Positions 45,601 to 56,928 are shown, numbered from the stretch's first letter. The stretch: 64,000 bases of DNA from Pomphorhynchus laevis (GCA_012934845.2 WNNJ02002755.1:234813-298812); one strand, 5' to 3'. Numbers and translations: made by a program. The notes: generated by a model from the sequence alone, not told the origin.

Positions 45601-45760
45601 TGGTTCCGGTAGAGTTGAGTCTTTGGCATGATAGGAATACACCAATTGTCTTTCAGTATCAAATACTTGAAGCCGAGCGGAAGACGGCAGTCTACTTGAG
45701 CCAGGGCATCGCTTTGAAATAGGACTGTGTACTCGAAGACGACCTTAATTATTTAGTCGA
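42684..45760 (-). mobile_element. Non-LTR retrotransposon with RLE-like C-terminus, copy 1, decayed
   Basis: This GC-richer 3 kb island is read on the minus strand. In order, it has an N-terminal region (IPWRLRRRAANVFSGLILRA), RT fingers (SSSTSPGCFGLRAEHLQDML), DDGIRPIAVGETLRRL, KVDLKNAFNCLSRG, GIQQGDSLG and WYLDDGV. A C-terminal zinc/nuclease-like domain follows. The clade was not determined; the architecture resembles elements using a restriction-like endonuclease rather than an APE enzyme. Confidence 0.8.
42766..45662 (-). pseudogene. RT/RLE polyprotein remnant, catalytic YLDD retained
   Basis: The reading frame is spread over several pieces (45662-45193, 45179-44952, 44927-44697, an RT-core stretch to about 43870, 43804-43253 and 43194-42766) with several stops and frame changes between them. 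The catalytic YLDD is intact (44372-44383). Downstream, GFHALTCQFGGYPGIRHDG and EHPADIRI-LAVDFAITNP look like the C..C/H knuckle and the PD-(D/E)XK nuclease core of RLE elements. The final part (ENGYNFVAAVIETYGGW, VGHLFQRVSVALMRS) is a conserved tail of this family. Its lesions indicate an inactive copy, younger than copy 2. Confidence 0.78.
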
Positions 45761-45973
45761 AATGTCTCATGACAAACATCACAGATGGCTGTATCAGCCA
45801 TTTGTTAGTTTCGAAGTTCCCTTTGTATATATTTATTGTATGTTAATTATTTCTCAAACTTTTTTATATTAATTAATTAGTTATTATTTTGATGATAACA
45901 TTTGTTAGTTAATCGTTTTTCAAATAATCAAATTTTTTATTATTAAATAAAAAATTTAATAATTCTCTTATTC

Positions 45974-46094
45974 TTCTGATTGTGGCACGCTTTTATCCTC
46001 ACAGGTATTGTTTCTACTTTTGATACAGCAGGACGCTACTAATCAACCTGGGTGGGTCTCATCAGCTTCTGACCAAGATTATATTTCAAATGGT
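45974..46094. repeat. Fragment of the 400 bp repeat family (53.7 kb type)
   Basis: TTCTGATTGTGGCACG, CTCACAGGTATTG, CAGCAGGACGCTACTAATC and GGGTGGGTCTCATCAGC match the first 110 bp of the tandem units at 53741. It lacks the GTTTCGACCC part. Confidence 0.85.
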
Positions 46095-48410
46095 ATACAA
46101 CATTCTTTAAGTATTAATTTCACAATAAATTTTCGAGCATACCAAAGTAAAAAATATGTAAATATACAATAGACAAGAAAATTAGTTAGTTAATCGCTAT
46201 TAAATAAACAAATTTTTATATTATTATAAATTCTTATATTATTTAAATATATTATTTAAATAATAATATCTGAAAAAGTGACAGAATTTTAATTATTTTA
46301 TTATAAAATAAAAATTATTTTATTTATAGTAAAAAATATTGAACACTAATATTTACATCATAATATAATGCATTTCATAATTGGTAATATATGCATTTCA
46401 AAAACTGTAAATATTTGACAAATATTTAAATATATAATGCATTTCATAATTGGTAATATATGCATTTCAATATAAGTTTGAAAAGCCAAATATATAAATA
46501 AGCTTTGTAAATAAATATTTTTTAATATACTTAAATACAAATTTAAACTATATAAAATATAAATAAATATTATAAATATTTTTAAATATTTATAAATATT
46601 TTTTAGTAATGCAATATTAATATTTAATTAATATTGCATTAATTATGAATTATAAAATTAATATAGATTGTAATTACGTAAACCGTTTGTAATGTTTATA
46701 TAATCTTTCATAATTCTTATTATATTAGATAAATAGATAATGCCATTCAGAAACAGAGTAGATTGTAATATGTCAATAAATTTATTATTTGCAACATCAA
46801 TTATTCTCGATAATGCTTATTTTATATATTTGTATAGAATAAATTATATATTATAAATTATTATTTGTATATTCTAAATTCGTATTTAGTATTAAAATTT
46901 TAACGTGCTTACCAACGAGTAAATTTATTTCTTTTTACGAATGTTTGTTAATTAACGAACTAATTACCAAATCATATTAATGATTCAATAAAAAGTTAAA
47001 TTTGCATCAATTTCTTCATAAAAATATTATCATTTTATTAATTACATAAAACAGTGAATTAAGCAAAGATACAAGCCACATTTTCGATTATCTGTTTCTT
47101 TAAATTACTATTAGTGACATATTACTAATATTTCACTAATCTAATTTATTTATTTATGTGCTAATTTACCTTTATATTTTGATTTTCGATATCTTGCGTT
47201 GTGGTTTGCATTTACAAACCAAACAATATTTACAACTTTAAATATTTAACCTTCTAATCAGCTTAATAATTTTAATCTCAATTTAAATACGTCTTCATTG
47301 AAATGGGAACATATGATAATGTGTTACACTACAATCCCTTTTATTAAAAGGAACGGTCACGTCATATTTATATATAGTCAAATTCAAACAAATTTGTATT
47401 AAAGAGACTTGTTAGAAAATAAAATTAACATTGCATTTAGAAATTGATGTACCTAACATATAATGTGCTATAATAATTTAAACGCTTATATAAACTACAA
47501 TACGACTTTCAAAACGTATTTTCATTATCAATCAGCTTTTAAATGTAATATACATCAAAACTCGAGAGGGAACGAAATTGAGGAGACAGGCTTTGAGAGT
47601 GATTGCTAAATTGCTAAGCGTTAAGAGTATGTATATAAGTTTAAGTATTTAAGAAAAAATATTATATGTATAAATATACATTATAAGCAAATTTTGAAAT
47701 AGATAGTTGAATAGAGTTGTCAATTTTAGCAAAATTTGTAACTTTACAATGTCTGTGAGAAATAATTTTAAATTTTACAGTAATCATTGAATGCAGAATA
47801 ACCTCGGCTTAAAATATACAAAGATTTTACTTGGGTTGATTATGCAGTCTTTACAATAGGTTTGCTTATAGAAAACTTGGGATTTTAGAAAATAAAACTA
47901 AGAATGTTGATATAAAATTATGATTTTATGTATTTTTGACACATTAATGTTCTCATACATTGACGAAAAGTAGTCACACTTATACTCAAAACTTTCATGT
48001 GCAATCGAGTAAGTGTACAATCGAAAAGGTAGTTTTGGTGTTTTTATTGAAATATTTACCAAAAATTGTTAAAATAATTCACAACATTCAAGTAATTTCA
48101 TAAAAGGGTAAATGCTAATATTGGATTATGTGCAGTAAAACCGCAAATATTTTATTATATTCAAAATCGAGACTAGAAAAAAGATATATTTTTTGTTAAA
48201 TTGGGGACAATTTTAGCATTTATTTGAAGTTATTAGTTTATATATAATGGTTAAATTTAAATATCTTATGTGACAGACACATTGATTGCTTTGTTTGCAT
48301 AAATCAAAATACTGAATAAATCAATAAGTAAAGTATGATGCTTCTTTTATATATTTGACTTATATTAATTTAATTTACAATAAAATATAAACAGATCATT
48401 GTGAGATTTG
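46095..48410. other. AT-rich spacer between the two RLE-type elements
   Basis: No coding signal is seen. A 36 bp direct repeat (TATAATGCATTTCATAATTG to ATATGCATTTCA) occurs at about 46365-46400 and 46434-46470. The remainder is AT-rich without clear structure. Confidence 0.6.
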
Positions 48411-48417
48411 CAACTCA

Positions 48418-50604
48418 ATGTCTATGACCGAATGTACCGGTGCATTGAGTTTGGACCGTGGTGCTCCGAAACATTGTTATATCGACCTGGCTAGAGCAAT
48501 TCCAATTTTCGTGAGGAGCCACAATATAGAGAGAGTTCCTTTCAGTCCCTTAAGTAAATGCACCCTTCACACACAAGAGATAGTTTCATTCCTCAAAACT
48601 ATCCTCCAGAAAATTCGAGCCGTTACAACTCTTTCGATATAAGGATCATTTCAAGTTTCGCCAATGGTTCGGGACATGGAATTGATGGCCTTCGACCTCA
48701 ACACTTAAAGGACATGATGTCCTATAGCGCTGATGATGCAGTTTCGTCTCTGTAATTCGCTCTTTCTCGTGTAATCGATGGTTTTATCAATGGCAATCTC
48801 GTCGCGGAAGGAGTGCAGCTCGTCTTTTCGGCGTCCTTATTGCACTTAATAAAAAGGATGGCGGGATTCGCCCAATCGCAATCGGGAGCACACTCCGTCG
48901 CATTACTGCCAAGATACTGTGTATAAGGATATCACAAAAAGTAGCTGATCACCTCCGTCCATACTAACTAGGGTGTTATACACCATGCGGAGCAGAAGCG
49001 ATTGTTCACGCAGTTCGATCATTCATAATAAACTGCCAACAGCCCACAGTTGTTCTCAAAATAGACTTTTGAAATGCTTTTATCGCCATTTATCGCGGTG
49101 TTCTTTTCGAAGCGGTAAAAGAACACGTCCCAGAAGCATTTCCATATTTACAAACTGCCTACGGCTCTCAGACACCTCTGGTTTATGAAGATCGAATCAT
49201 TTGGTCAAAAACAGACGTTCAACAGGGCGATCCCTTTGGTCCAGTTGGTTTTGCTCTAGCAGTAAATCCTATTTGACACTCCCTTCAATCCACCTTTAAC
49301 GCGTGGTACTTGGGTGACACAACGTTTGGAGGAGATTCATCTGTTGTGCTGCACGATTTGGAGACGATTTTAGCATCAGCTAACCGAATAGGTCTCTCAA
49401 TGCAGGCAAATGTGAGCTTATGTATCTGAATATGGGGGAACATGAAATCGAACAGATGACAACTACCTTTTCATCCGTAGCCCCAAACATAAACGTGATT
49501 AGTCGGGAAAATTTGCAAATCCTTGGAAGCGTTGTCTTTGAAGAGAATTCACCGAAAGATTTGGCTCAGAGCGAGGAGCAATTGATATTAATGTGCACTA
49601 AAGTTTGCGAGCTTCGTGCTCACGAAGCACTTTTCCTTGTAAAAAACTGTCTTTACATGCCACGATTGCTTTATAAGTTCCGTACAACTACTTGCTTCAA
49701 CATGTACGCGGAACTCTATAAACTCGATGTTGTACTGAAAAAATATTTATCCCACATAACAAATTGCGCCAGAACGAACGATTCTTGGCGTCAAGCTTCA
49801 TTGCCCGTGCCGTTCGGTGGTTTGGGGATCCGCAGTTCAGCGGACATTGCTCTTCCGGCTTTTTTATCGTCCGTAGTGGCAACAAAGGACTGCGTCAACA
49901 TTCTTTTGAATAACTCTACACATTGACACATTTTGACACTGGCTACTCAACTTGATTGGCCAAGACGGGTCTCAGTGAGGCACCGTTTAATAGCCATAAG
50001 CAATCCGCTTGAGACACTCCCCTCGTTAAACGAGCTCATGAATCTTTAATTGAAGGCTCCAATCTTTAATTGGAGGCATCTCGCGTGCGAATTTTGGCGG
50101 TCTTTAAAGTGAGTCTGGTGCTTGGCTAGACACAGTTTCGATTGGTGCCATGGGAACTTTGCTCGATGACGAGGTTGTGAGATTGAGCATTTCCCTAAGA
50201 CTAGGCTTTCCTACATGTACTCCACACATATGTCATTGTGGAGCGTCTGTTGACGAGTCGGGACGACACGGATTAGCATGCAGAATTTCGGAGGCAGATT
50301 CCCCAGAAAAGCGGAAATAAATTCAGTGATAAGCAGAGTCCTCAACACCGTCAACGTCCCAAACATTCTGATCCATCCAATGTATGCATATCGGACGGTC
50401 GACGTTCTGATGGAGTCCCTATTTTCCCGTTTGCGTGAAGGGAAATATTTCATGTGGGACGCCACCTGCGTAGACCTTCTCGCAGGCAGCAATGTTAGGA
50501 ATGCAGCAGGAGGAGCGGGCGAAGCAGCTTCATATGCCGAAAAGCGGAAACGGCTGAAATATGCCGACTTGACCATGTCCCACATATTTTGCCCTTTTAA
50601 GTAG
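48418..50604 (+). pseudogene. RT/RLE polyprotein remnant, catalytic motif YLGD
   Basis: The pieces lie at 48558-48755, about 48850-49400 (interrupted), 49420-49926 and 50278-50604. The palm motif reads YLGD (49307-49318) instead of YLDD, so one metal-binding aspartate is lost. The last piece carries W-ATCVD and the GEAA-AEKRKRLKYADL helix that follow the nuclease core in this family. Cleavage and reverse transcription activity are not expected. Confidence 0.75.
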
Positions 50605-50800
50605 AGACTTATGGATCACTGGGCTCTTCCGCTTTGGCTCTTGTTAAGGAGATAGGAAAAAGATTGAAGCACGTTACCGGGGATTCACGTGCTACTTCAT
50701 ACCTCCTCCAAAACGTTAGCATCGCCATCCAACGTGGAAATGCTGTCAGCATTCTGGCGACGGCTCAAAATGGCAAGAACATGGTAGGCTGGTGATAGCA
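48418..50800 (+). mobile_element. Non-LTR retrotransposon with RLE-like C-terminus, copy 2, strongly decayed
   Basis: A second, diverged member of the same element type lies on the plus strand. Recognisable in order are GSGHGIDGLRPQHLKDMMS, GIRPIAIGSTLRRITAKI, QQGDPFGPVGFALAVNP, WYLGDTTFGG, the thumb SLPVPFGGLGIRSSADIALP and the C-terminal block MWDATCVDLLAGSNV plus GEAASYAEKRKRLKYADL. Several stops and shifts interrupt it. Confidence 0.78.
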
Positions 50801-50877
50801 GCCAGTCTTGCTAAAACAATGACATTTCTCTACGAAGAAGACAAACGTTCTCCTGAAAATTTATAATTAAAAAATAA

Positions 50878-50881
<4 letters not shown>

Positions 50882-50923
<42 letters not shown>
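50882..50923. repeat. (TA)n microsatellite 1
   Basis: About 20 TA units between the RLE element end and the 355 bp family. It gives rise to spurious Tyr-Ile ORFs. Confidence 0.98.
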
Positions 50924-51470
50924 CATAAGAGTTTCGTTTGAATCGGTATTGCTCGAGATTGCGAATAGCAATTCTTTCCGTATATTTAAGTAAGTGTTCG
51001 AATCGAGCATATTCTTCAGTCTGCAAACTCTCGTCACTCCTAGACGGTCATGTGATAGCCGGCAGCCATCGTCAGTAAGATGAACTATCACACGCCGTTT
51101 CGGCTGCCTCTGTGACATTGTGAAAATGCATTTCCGACATCTAGCTTAAATTGTTGGTGGCGTTAGCTCTTAAATCCAACAATTTGCAATGCAGACCATC
51201 ATAAACAACCAGAGGATCAAACTTTCGGATGCTTGACTGTAAGAAACCGAGATTGAGTGGATCAATTCTTTCTATGTAATCATAAGAGTTTCGTTTGAAT
51301 CGGTATTGCTCGAGATTGCGAATAGCAATTCTTTCCGTATATTTAAGTAAGTGTTCGAATCGAGCATATTCTTCAGTCTGCAAACTCTCGTCACTCCTAG
51401 ACGGTCATGTGATAGCCGGCAGCCATTGTCAGTAAGATAAACTTTCACACGCCAGTAAGAAAAACTATCA
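50924..51470. repeat. Tandem duplication (355 bp apart) carrying the hairpin module
   Basis: AATCATAAGAGTTTCG to GATAGCCGGCAGCCAT is present at about 50923-51066 and again at about 51277-51427, nearly identical. The first copy continues through CAGTAAGATGAACTATCA and GCCGTTTCGGCTGCC. The second diverges after the hairpin. A minus-strand frame (TEEYARFEHLLKYTERIA) is open in both but not recognised, and is probably fortuitous. Confidence 0.85.
51051..51108 (-). ncRNA. CTGACGA hairpin/pseudoknot module (355 bp family)
   Basis: On the minus strand: GGCAGCC, GAAAC, GGCG, TGTGATAG, nine bases, CTGACGA, T, GGCTGCC, GG, CTATCACA. TGTGATAG/CTATCACA gives 8 bp and GGCAGCC/GGCTGCC gives 7 bp, both perfect and interleaved. 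The GAAA and CTGANGA words are the hammerhead core strands, but helices I and III of a hammerhead are not evident. Confidence 0.4.
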
Positions 51471-51479
51471 TATATATCG

Positions 51480-51779
<300 letters not shown>

Positions 51780-52072
51780 CGAAAACGGTTGTGGCAATGG
51801 CGCCGTTAGTAGTCAGGGTGTATGGAATTGGATATCATGAAGGAAGGATTCTGTAGCTGGTTTCCAATGCGAAAGTCACCTCGTGTGACCTAGCAACTAT
51901 TCGTTACATAAATAAGAATCCATCAAAGGATCACCAGTCCCGATTCCAATCGATCTTCATGATCTCAAACGGTAAAATCTATAATAAGCATGCCAGAGAA
52001 GCATCTCGGACAATGCAGTTTCTGGATATCATGATGGAAGGTTTCATATACTGTGTGAAATCTGGTAATCCT

Positions 52073-52140
52073 GGATTCGTAGCCTAGCAGTCAAGAGCGC
52101 AAGCCAAGTACGGAGAGCGACAGCTCGAATCTCGGATAAG
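52073..52140 (+). promoter_or_regulatory. tRNA-like internal pol III promoter of the 444 bp unit
   Basis: Box A-like TAGCCTAGCAGTC (52080-52092) is followed by AAGAGCGC as in a tRNA D-arm. About 30 bp later comes box B-like GCTCGAATCTC (52123-52133). Spacing and order suit a type 2 pol III promoter. The same pair is present in every full unit, on the minus strand at about 62986-63053, 63430-63495 and 63870-63940. Confidence 0.6.
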
Positions 52141-52171
52141 TCAAATTTCAAAAGGCGAAGAGTTGGTAGTC

Positions 52172-52262
52172 AGCCTTCTGACGAGCCCGGGGCTACCAAC
52201 ATGTGGCAAAAAGCGGGCGAAACGAAAACGGTTGTGGCAATGGCGCCGTTAGTAGTCAGGGT
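52172..52262 (+). ncRNA. Hammerhead ribozyme candidate, 444 bp family, type I
   Basis: Stem I 5' strand AGCCTT (52172-52177); core CTGACGA (52178-52184); stem II GCCCG/CGGGC (52185-52189 with 52214-52218); core GAAA (52219-52222). Stem III is AC...GT plus AACGG/CCGTT (52227-52231 with 52246-52250). The expected cleavage triplet GTC ends at 52257, followed by stem I 3' strand AGGGT. All invariant core positions are present. Weak points: stem I includes wobbles, and stem III has an internal loop after two pairs. The unit boundary falls within the ribozyme, so tandem transcripts would be cut to monomers. Confidence 0.7.
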
Positions 52263-52345
52263 GTATGGAATTGGATATCATGAAGGAAGGATTCTGTAGC
52301 TGGTTTCCAATGCGAAAGTCACCTCGTGTGACCTAGCAACTATTC

Positions 52346-52346
52346 G

Positions 52347-52408
<62 letters not shown>
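52346..52408. repeat. (TA)n microsatellite 3
   Basis: About 60 bp of TA joining the 444 bp unit (ending ATTCGTTA) to an inverted 390 bp family copy (starting CGTAGCCAGC). Confidence 0.98.
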
Positions 52409-52410
<2 letters not shown>

Positions 52411-53270
52411 TAGCCAGCTTTGGCTCCTGGACCACAGTTTCAAGCGATTTTTCGCAATAACAATTTATAAAATGACGCATTCCTTCAGGAATCCTGTGAG
52501 AAATTCAGTGCCCTCGTAATCAACGGATACGCATTTGTGCCTTATATAAAGAATAACTAGAAGGTCCACACACGCAACAAGCCAGTAAAAACGCTTCTGC
52601 ACCTGAGATTCGTATAGCATCGTGAGGAATTGCTGGTGTCTTTATAGTTATCACAAAAGCAGTCGAAACGTAGCCTAACGTTTCGTTAGGGTACGTACAC
52701 TTACGTACCCTATATAGGGTACGTTAGGTATAACGTACCCTATATATACGTACCCTATATACGTACCCTATATATATTGTAATTGCGAAAAATCGCTTAA
52801 AACTGTAGTGCAGGAGCCAAAGCTGGCTACGATTGATTTTTAATCGATATTTGCTGCTAAATAACTGGACTTCGATCATCAGCTCCATCAGTCTGATGTA
52901 TCATTCCAAGACGATCCTAACCACCCAGCAGTCATCGTCAGTCAGATGAAGTGGCTGGGGTACGTTTCGACTGCTTTTTGATAACTATAAAGACACCAGC
53001 AATAACTCCCGATGCTCAGGTGCAGAAGCGTTTTTACTGGCTTGTTGCGTGTGTGGACCTTCTAGTTATTCTTTATATAAGGCACAAATGCGTATCCGTT
53101 GATTACGAGGGCACTGAATTTCTTACAGGATTCCTGAAGGAATGCGTCATTTTATAAATTGTTATTGCGAAAAATCGATTGAAACTGTGGTCCAGGAGCC
53201 AAAGCTAGCTACGATTGATTTTAAATCCATATTTGCTGCTAAATAACTAGACACCGTTTAGTATATATAG
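52409..53270. repeat. 390 bp family, subfamily 2: inverted then direct copies around a palindromic core
   Basis: A minus-orientation copy (52409-52682) meets a plus-orientation copy (52783-53165) across 100 bp of nested palindromes built from ACGTACCCTATATA. A partial plus copy (53167-53245) follows. This subfamily differs from the main array by CTTTATATAAGGCAC in place of CTTTATATTCAC. Confidence 0.85.
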
Positions 53271-53282
53271 TATATATATTTA

Positions 53283-53362
<80 letters not shown>
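53271..53362. repeat. (TA)n microsatellite 4
   Basis: About 90 bp of TA, preceded by two TTTAGTATATATA words. Confidence 0.98.
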
Positions 53363-53364
<2 letters not shown>

Positions 53365-53657
53365 CAAAGGAATATTGGTCATTTAGTGATCCCGCTGATG
53401 TCTATTACACTGAAAAGAATTCACTGCATTGCATTGACTTCGAAAGCGCAAGCTACGTCATGCAATTAGCATATAGTGAATTCTTTCTGCTTTAATCTAT
53501 ATATAGTATGTTTTTCATGTGTATACACTGTATTGCTGCAACTGATGAGGCTTCTCAAAGCCGAAACGGTACGCCGTCTTGCAGTGTAGAAGCATGAAAT
53601 TCTCTATATATAGAGAAAAGCAGATAGGTGTAATCGACAGTCCTGGTTGAATCAAAC

Positions 53658-53660
<3 letters not shown>
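53363..53660. other. Short unique segment between TA tracts
   Basis: About 300 bp with no recognised feature. It includes TCTCTATATATAGAGA (a perfect 16 bp palindrome near 53603) and AGCCGAAACGGTACGCC, similar to core words in neighbouring repeats. Confidence 0.5.

Positions 53661-53740
<80 letters not shown>
53661..53740. repeat. (TA)n microsatellite 5
   Basis: About 80 bp of TA, abutting the 400 bp family array at TTCTGATTGTGGC. Confidence 0.98.
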
Positions 53741-53742
<2 letters not shown>

Positions 53743-53812
53743 CTGATTGTGGCACGATATTATCCTCACAGGTATTGATCTTATTTTTGATACAGCAGGA
53801 CGCTACTAATCA

Positions 53813-53867
53813 GTCTGGGTGGGTCTCATCAGCTGCTGACCCAGACCTACATTTCACGTTTCGACCC
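53813..53867 (-). ncRNA. CTGATGA hairpin/pseudoknot module (400 bp family, unit 1)
   Basis: Minus strand: GGGTC, GAAAC, GTGAAATGTAG, GTCTGGG, seven bases, CTGATGA, GACCC, A, CCCAGAC. GTCTGGG/CCCAGAC (7 bp) and GGGTC/GACCC (5 bp) are perfect. Unit 3 repeats it at 54567-54621 with one change in the GAAAC word. Unit 2 has lost it. Confidence 0.4.
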
Positions 53868-53898
53868 TTATTATCTGCTTTCTCCGTTGACTGATGCT

Positions 53899-53968
53899 GA
53901 TCGGATTTGAACTCAGGACGTCTGTATCGTGATTTAACGCAACATCCACTAAGCTGGCTGCTCCAGTG
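53899..53968 (-). promoter_or_regulatory. tRNA-like pol III promoter of the 400 bp family
   Basis: On the minus strand, box A-like CAGCTTAGTGG (53946-53956) is followed 31 bp later by box B-like GAGTTCAAATCC (53903-53914). Order and spacing match a tRNA-type internal promoter. Both boxes are present in all three units. Confidence 0.6.
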
Positions 53969-54988
53969 GTGTAGATATACATTTCTGTATATTACTTTTG
54001 GTAGGGGATCGTATTCTAACGATCTATTAGAAACTTACCCGATGTGTGTGATCCGCTAGCCGGATCACCCGTATTTCATGCTGCCACTTGCAATGATAGT
54101 TTTTAATTGTATTTGATTGCATCTGTGAGCTGAAATTTTTCCGATTGTGGCACGATATTATCCTCACAGGTATTGATCTTATTTTTGATACAGCAGGACG
54201 CTACTAATCAGTCTGGGTGGGTCTCATTATCTGCATTCTCCGTTGACTGATGCTGATCGGATTTGAACTCAGGACGTCTGTATCGTGATTTAACGCAACA
54301 TCCACTAAGCTGGCTGCTCCAGTGGTGTAGATATACATTTCTGTATATTACTTTTGGTAGGGGATCGTATTCTAACGATCTATTAGAAACTTACCCGATG
54401 TGTGTGATCCGCTAGCCGGATCACCCGTATTTCATGCTGCCACTTGCAATGATAGTTTTTAATTGTATTTGATTGCATCTGTGAGCTGAAATTTTTCTGA
54501 TTGTGGCACGATATTATCCTCACAGGTATTGATCTTATTTTTGATACAGCAGGACGCTACTAATCAGTCTGGGTGGGTCTCATCAGCTGCTGACCCAGAC
54601 CTACATTTCACGCTTCGACCCTTATTATCTGCATTCTCCGTTGACTGATGCTGATCGGATTTGAACTCAGGACGTCTGTATCGTGATTTAACGCAACATC
54701 CACTAAGCTGGCTGCTCCAGTGGTGTAGATATACATTTCTGTACATTACTTTTGGTAGGGGATCGTATTCTAACGATCTATTAGAAACCTACCCGATGTG
54801 TGTGATCCGCTAGCCGGATCACCCGTATTTCATGCTGCCACTTGCAATGATAGTTTTTAATTGTATTTGATTGCATCTGTGAGCTGAAATTTTTTCTGAT
54901 TGTGACACGACTGATTAGTAGCGTCTTGCTGTATCAAAAATAAGATCAATACCTGTGAGGATAATATCGAGCCACAATCAGAAAAATT

Positions 54989-55456
54989 TCTTCATGATCC
55001 CATACAATACAATCTATAACAAGCATGCCAGAGAGCATCTCGGACAATGCAGTTTCTGGAGATCATGATGGAAGGTTTCATATACTGTGTGAAATTAGGT
55101 AATCCCGGATTGGTAGCCTAGCAGTCAAGAGCGCAAGCCAAGTACGGAGAGAGACAGCTCGAACCTCGGATAATTCAAATTTCGAAAGGCGAAGAGTTGG
55201 TAGTCAGCCTTCTGACGAGCCCGGGGCTACCAACATGTAACAAAATCGGGCGAAACGAAAACGGCTAAGGCAATGGCGCCGTTAGTAGTCAGGGTGTATG
55301 GAATTGGATATCATGAAGGAATAATTCTGTAGCTGGTTTTAAATGCGAAGTCAACTTGTGTGACCTAGCAACTACTCAATACATAAATAAGCATCCATCA
55401 AAGGATCACCAGTCTCGATTTCAATCGATCTTCATGATCCCATACAATACAATCTC
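54989..55456 (+). repeat. 444 bp family, diverged copy
   Basis: It has the same landmarks as 51779-52348 with more substitutions (GTACGGAGAGAGACAGC, CATGTAACAAAATCGGGC) and begins and ends within TCTTCATGATCCCATACAAT. The tRNA-like boxes and the hammerhead are still recognisable. Confidence 0.85.
55206..55295 (+). ncRNA. Hammerhead ribozyme candidate, diverged 444 bp copy
   Basis: AGCCTT, CTGACGA (55212-55218), GCCCG...CGGGC, GAAA, AACGGC...GCCGTT, GTC (ending 55290), AGGGT. Loop II and the stem III loop differ from the other copies (CATGTAACAAAAT; CTAAGGC) while the paired strands and core are unchanged. Changes confined to loops support selection on, or recent descent from, a functional ribozyme. 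Confidence 0.65.
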
Positions 55457-55495
55457 TATATATGTATATCTAAAAGGTATATATAAAAATAAATA

Positions 55496-55567
55496 TATAT
55501 ACTAAACGGTGTCCAGTTATTTAGAAGCAAATATTGATTAAAAATCAATCGTAGCCAGCTTTGGTTA
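55496..55567 (-). repeat. Fragment of the 390 bp family
   Basis: AAACGGTGTCCAGTTATTTAG, shared in part with 53245-53265, then TCAATCGTAGCCAGCTTTGG in minus orientation. Confidence 0.75.
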
Positions 55568-55728
55568 TATATAACCTCATGAATATGTTTTCCTCATGAA
55601 GAGGCATAAACACCAGGCAGCATTCTATATATCCCCATCAGATCAAGAAATAGAACCGAATTATTCTCGCAATATTCAAAGTCGCTACGTATGCCCAGTC
55701 ATCCTATGTGTAACAACAAACTTCAACA

Positions 55729-55770
55729 ACGGTATACGCGTTTCGCTCTAACGGAGCTCATCAGTACCGT
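55729..55770 (-). ncRNA. Compact hammerhead ribozyme, core intact (465 bp family, copy 1)
   Basis: Minus strand: ACGGTA (stem I), CTGATGA, GCTC-CGTTA-GAGC (stem II), GAAA, CGCGTA (minimal stem III AC-GC-GT then A), TACCGT (stem I). Stem I is 6 bp and stem II 4 bp, both perfect, and every invariant core base is present. Cleavage is expected after GTA. Hammerheads with almost no helix III are the form described in Penelope-like elements. Confidence 0.82.
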
Positions 55771-56464
55771 GACTTTAATAATCATCCATAGGCACCTTAA
55801 CACACGCTTAAACAATGTCTAAAGCTTGAAAAACAGAACTACCCTTAATCTGAATCATCAGAGGGCATTTAGCATAAGCTCTGTGCATGGCAGTCCGAAT
55901 TGCGGTTTAACCATGCATCAGGCACTAAATTCCTTTTAATAGAAATGCTGTTTTACAGGGACACTTTAAAGTGCACAAATATATAAAATATAATTTGTTG
56001 TTACACCTGCCCTGGGACACACAGTGGTGTACTCGTAAATAAACCACTATGTTTTCCTTATGAAGAGACATAAACACCAGGCAGCATTCTATATATCCTC
56101 ATCAGATCAAGAAATCGAATCGAATTATTCTCGCAATATTCAAAACCGCTACGTATGCCCAGTCATCATATGTGTTACGACAAACTTCAACAACGGTATA
56201 CGCGTACACCATTGTGTGTCCCAGGGCAGTTGTAACAATAAATAATATTTTATATATTTGTACACTTAAAAGTGTCCCTGTAAAACAGCATTTCTATTAA
56301 AAGGAATTTAGTGCCTGATGCATGGTTAAACCGCAATACGCACTGCCATGCACAGAGCTTATGCTAAATTTCCTCTGATGATACAGATTAAGGGTAGTTC
56401 TGTTTTAAAGCTTTAGACATTGTTTAAGAGTGTGTTAAGGTGCCTATGGATGATTATAAAAGTC

Positions 56465-56506
56465 ACAGTACTAATGAGCTCCTTTAGAGCGAAACGCGTA
56501 TACCGT
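56465..56506 (+). ncRNA. Mutated hammerhead (465 bp family, copy 3)
   Basis: Same layout as 55729-55770, but the core reads CTAATGA and stem I ACAGTA/TACCGT has a mismatch. The G-to-A change hits an invariant base, so self-cleavage is unlikely. Confidence 0.75.
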
Positions 56507-56928
56507 TGTTGAAGTTTGTCGCCACACATAGGATGACTAGGCATACGTAGCGACTTTGAATATTGCGAGAATAATTCGGTTCTATTTCTTGATCTGATGA
56601 GGATATATAGAATGCTGTCTAGTGTTTATACCTCTTCATGAGAAAAACATAGTGATTTATTTACGAGTACACCATTGTGTGTCCAAGGGCAGGTGTAACA
56701 ACAAAATATATTTTATATATTTGTACACTTTAAAGTGTCCCTGTAAAACAGCATTTCTATTAAAAGGAATTTAGTGCCTGATGCATGGTTAAACCGCAAT
56801 ACACACTGCCATGCACAGAGCTTATGCTAAATTTCCTCTGATGATTCAGATTAAGGGTAGTTCTGTTTTTCAAGCTTTAGACATTGTTTAAGCGTGTGTT
56901 AAGGTGCCTATGGATGATTATTAAAGTC

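Larger units (their letters stand above)
53741..54988 (-). repeat. 400 bp repeat family, three tandem units plus inverted stub
   Basis: Units begin with TTC(T/C)GATTGTGGCACG at 53741, 54139 and 54495. Units 1 and 3 are about 400 bp; unit 2 is about 356 bp because it lacks the segment around the hairpin module. A fourth start (54896) breaks off after 18 bp and is followed by the reverse complement of the unit's first 80 bp (to 54988). A tRNA-like promoter on the minus strand suggests a SINE-type element transcribed right to left. Confidence 0.88.

Noticed and set aside
52073-52140. A true tRNA gene in the 444 bp unit or in the 400 bp family
   Set aside because: Boxes A and B are present, but acceptor and T-arm pairing is poor, so these are tRNA-derived promoters of repeats.
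53813-53867. Reading the 400 bp family module as a standard type II hammerhead
   Set aside because: The core strands and stem II are present in permuted order, but helix I cannot form (G-G at the first pair) and the same is true in the 355 and 390 bp families. It is kept only as an unexplained module.
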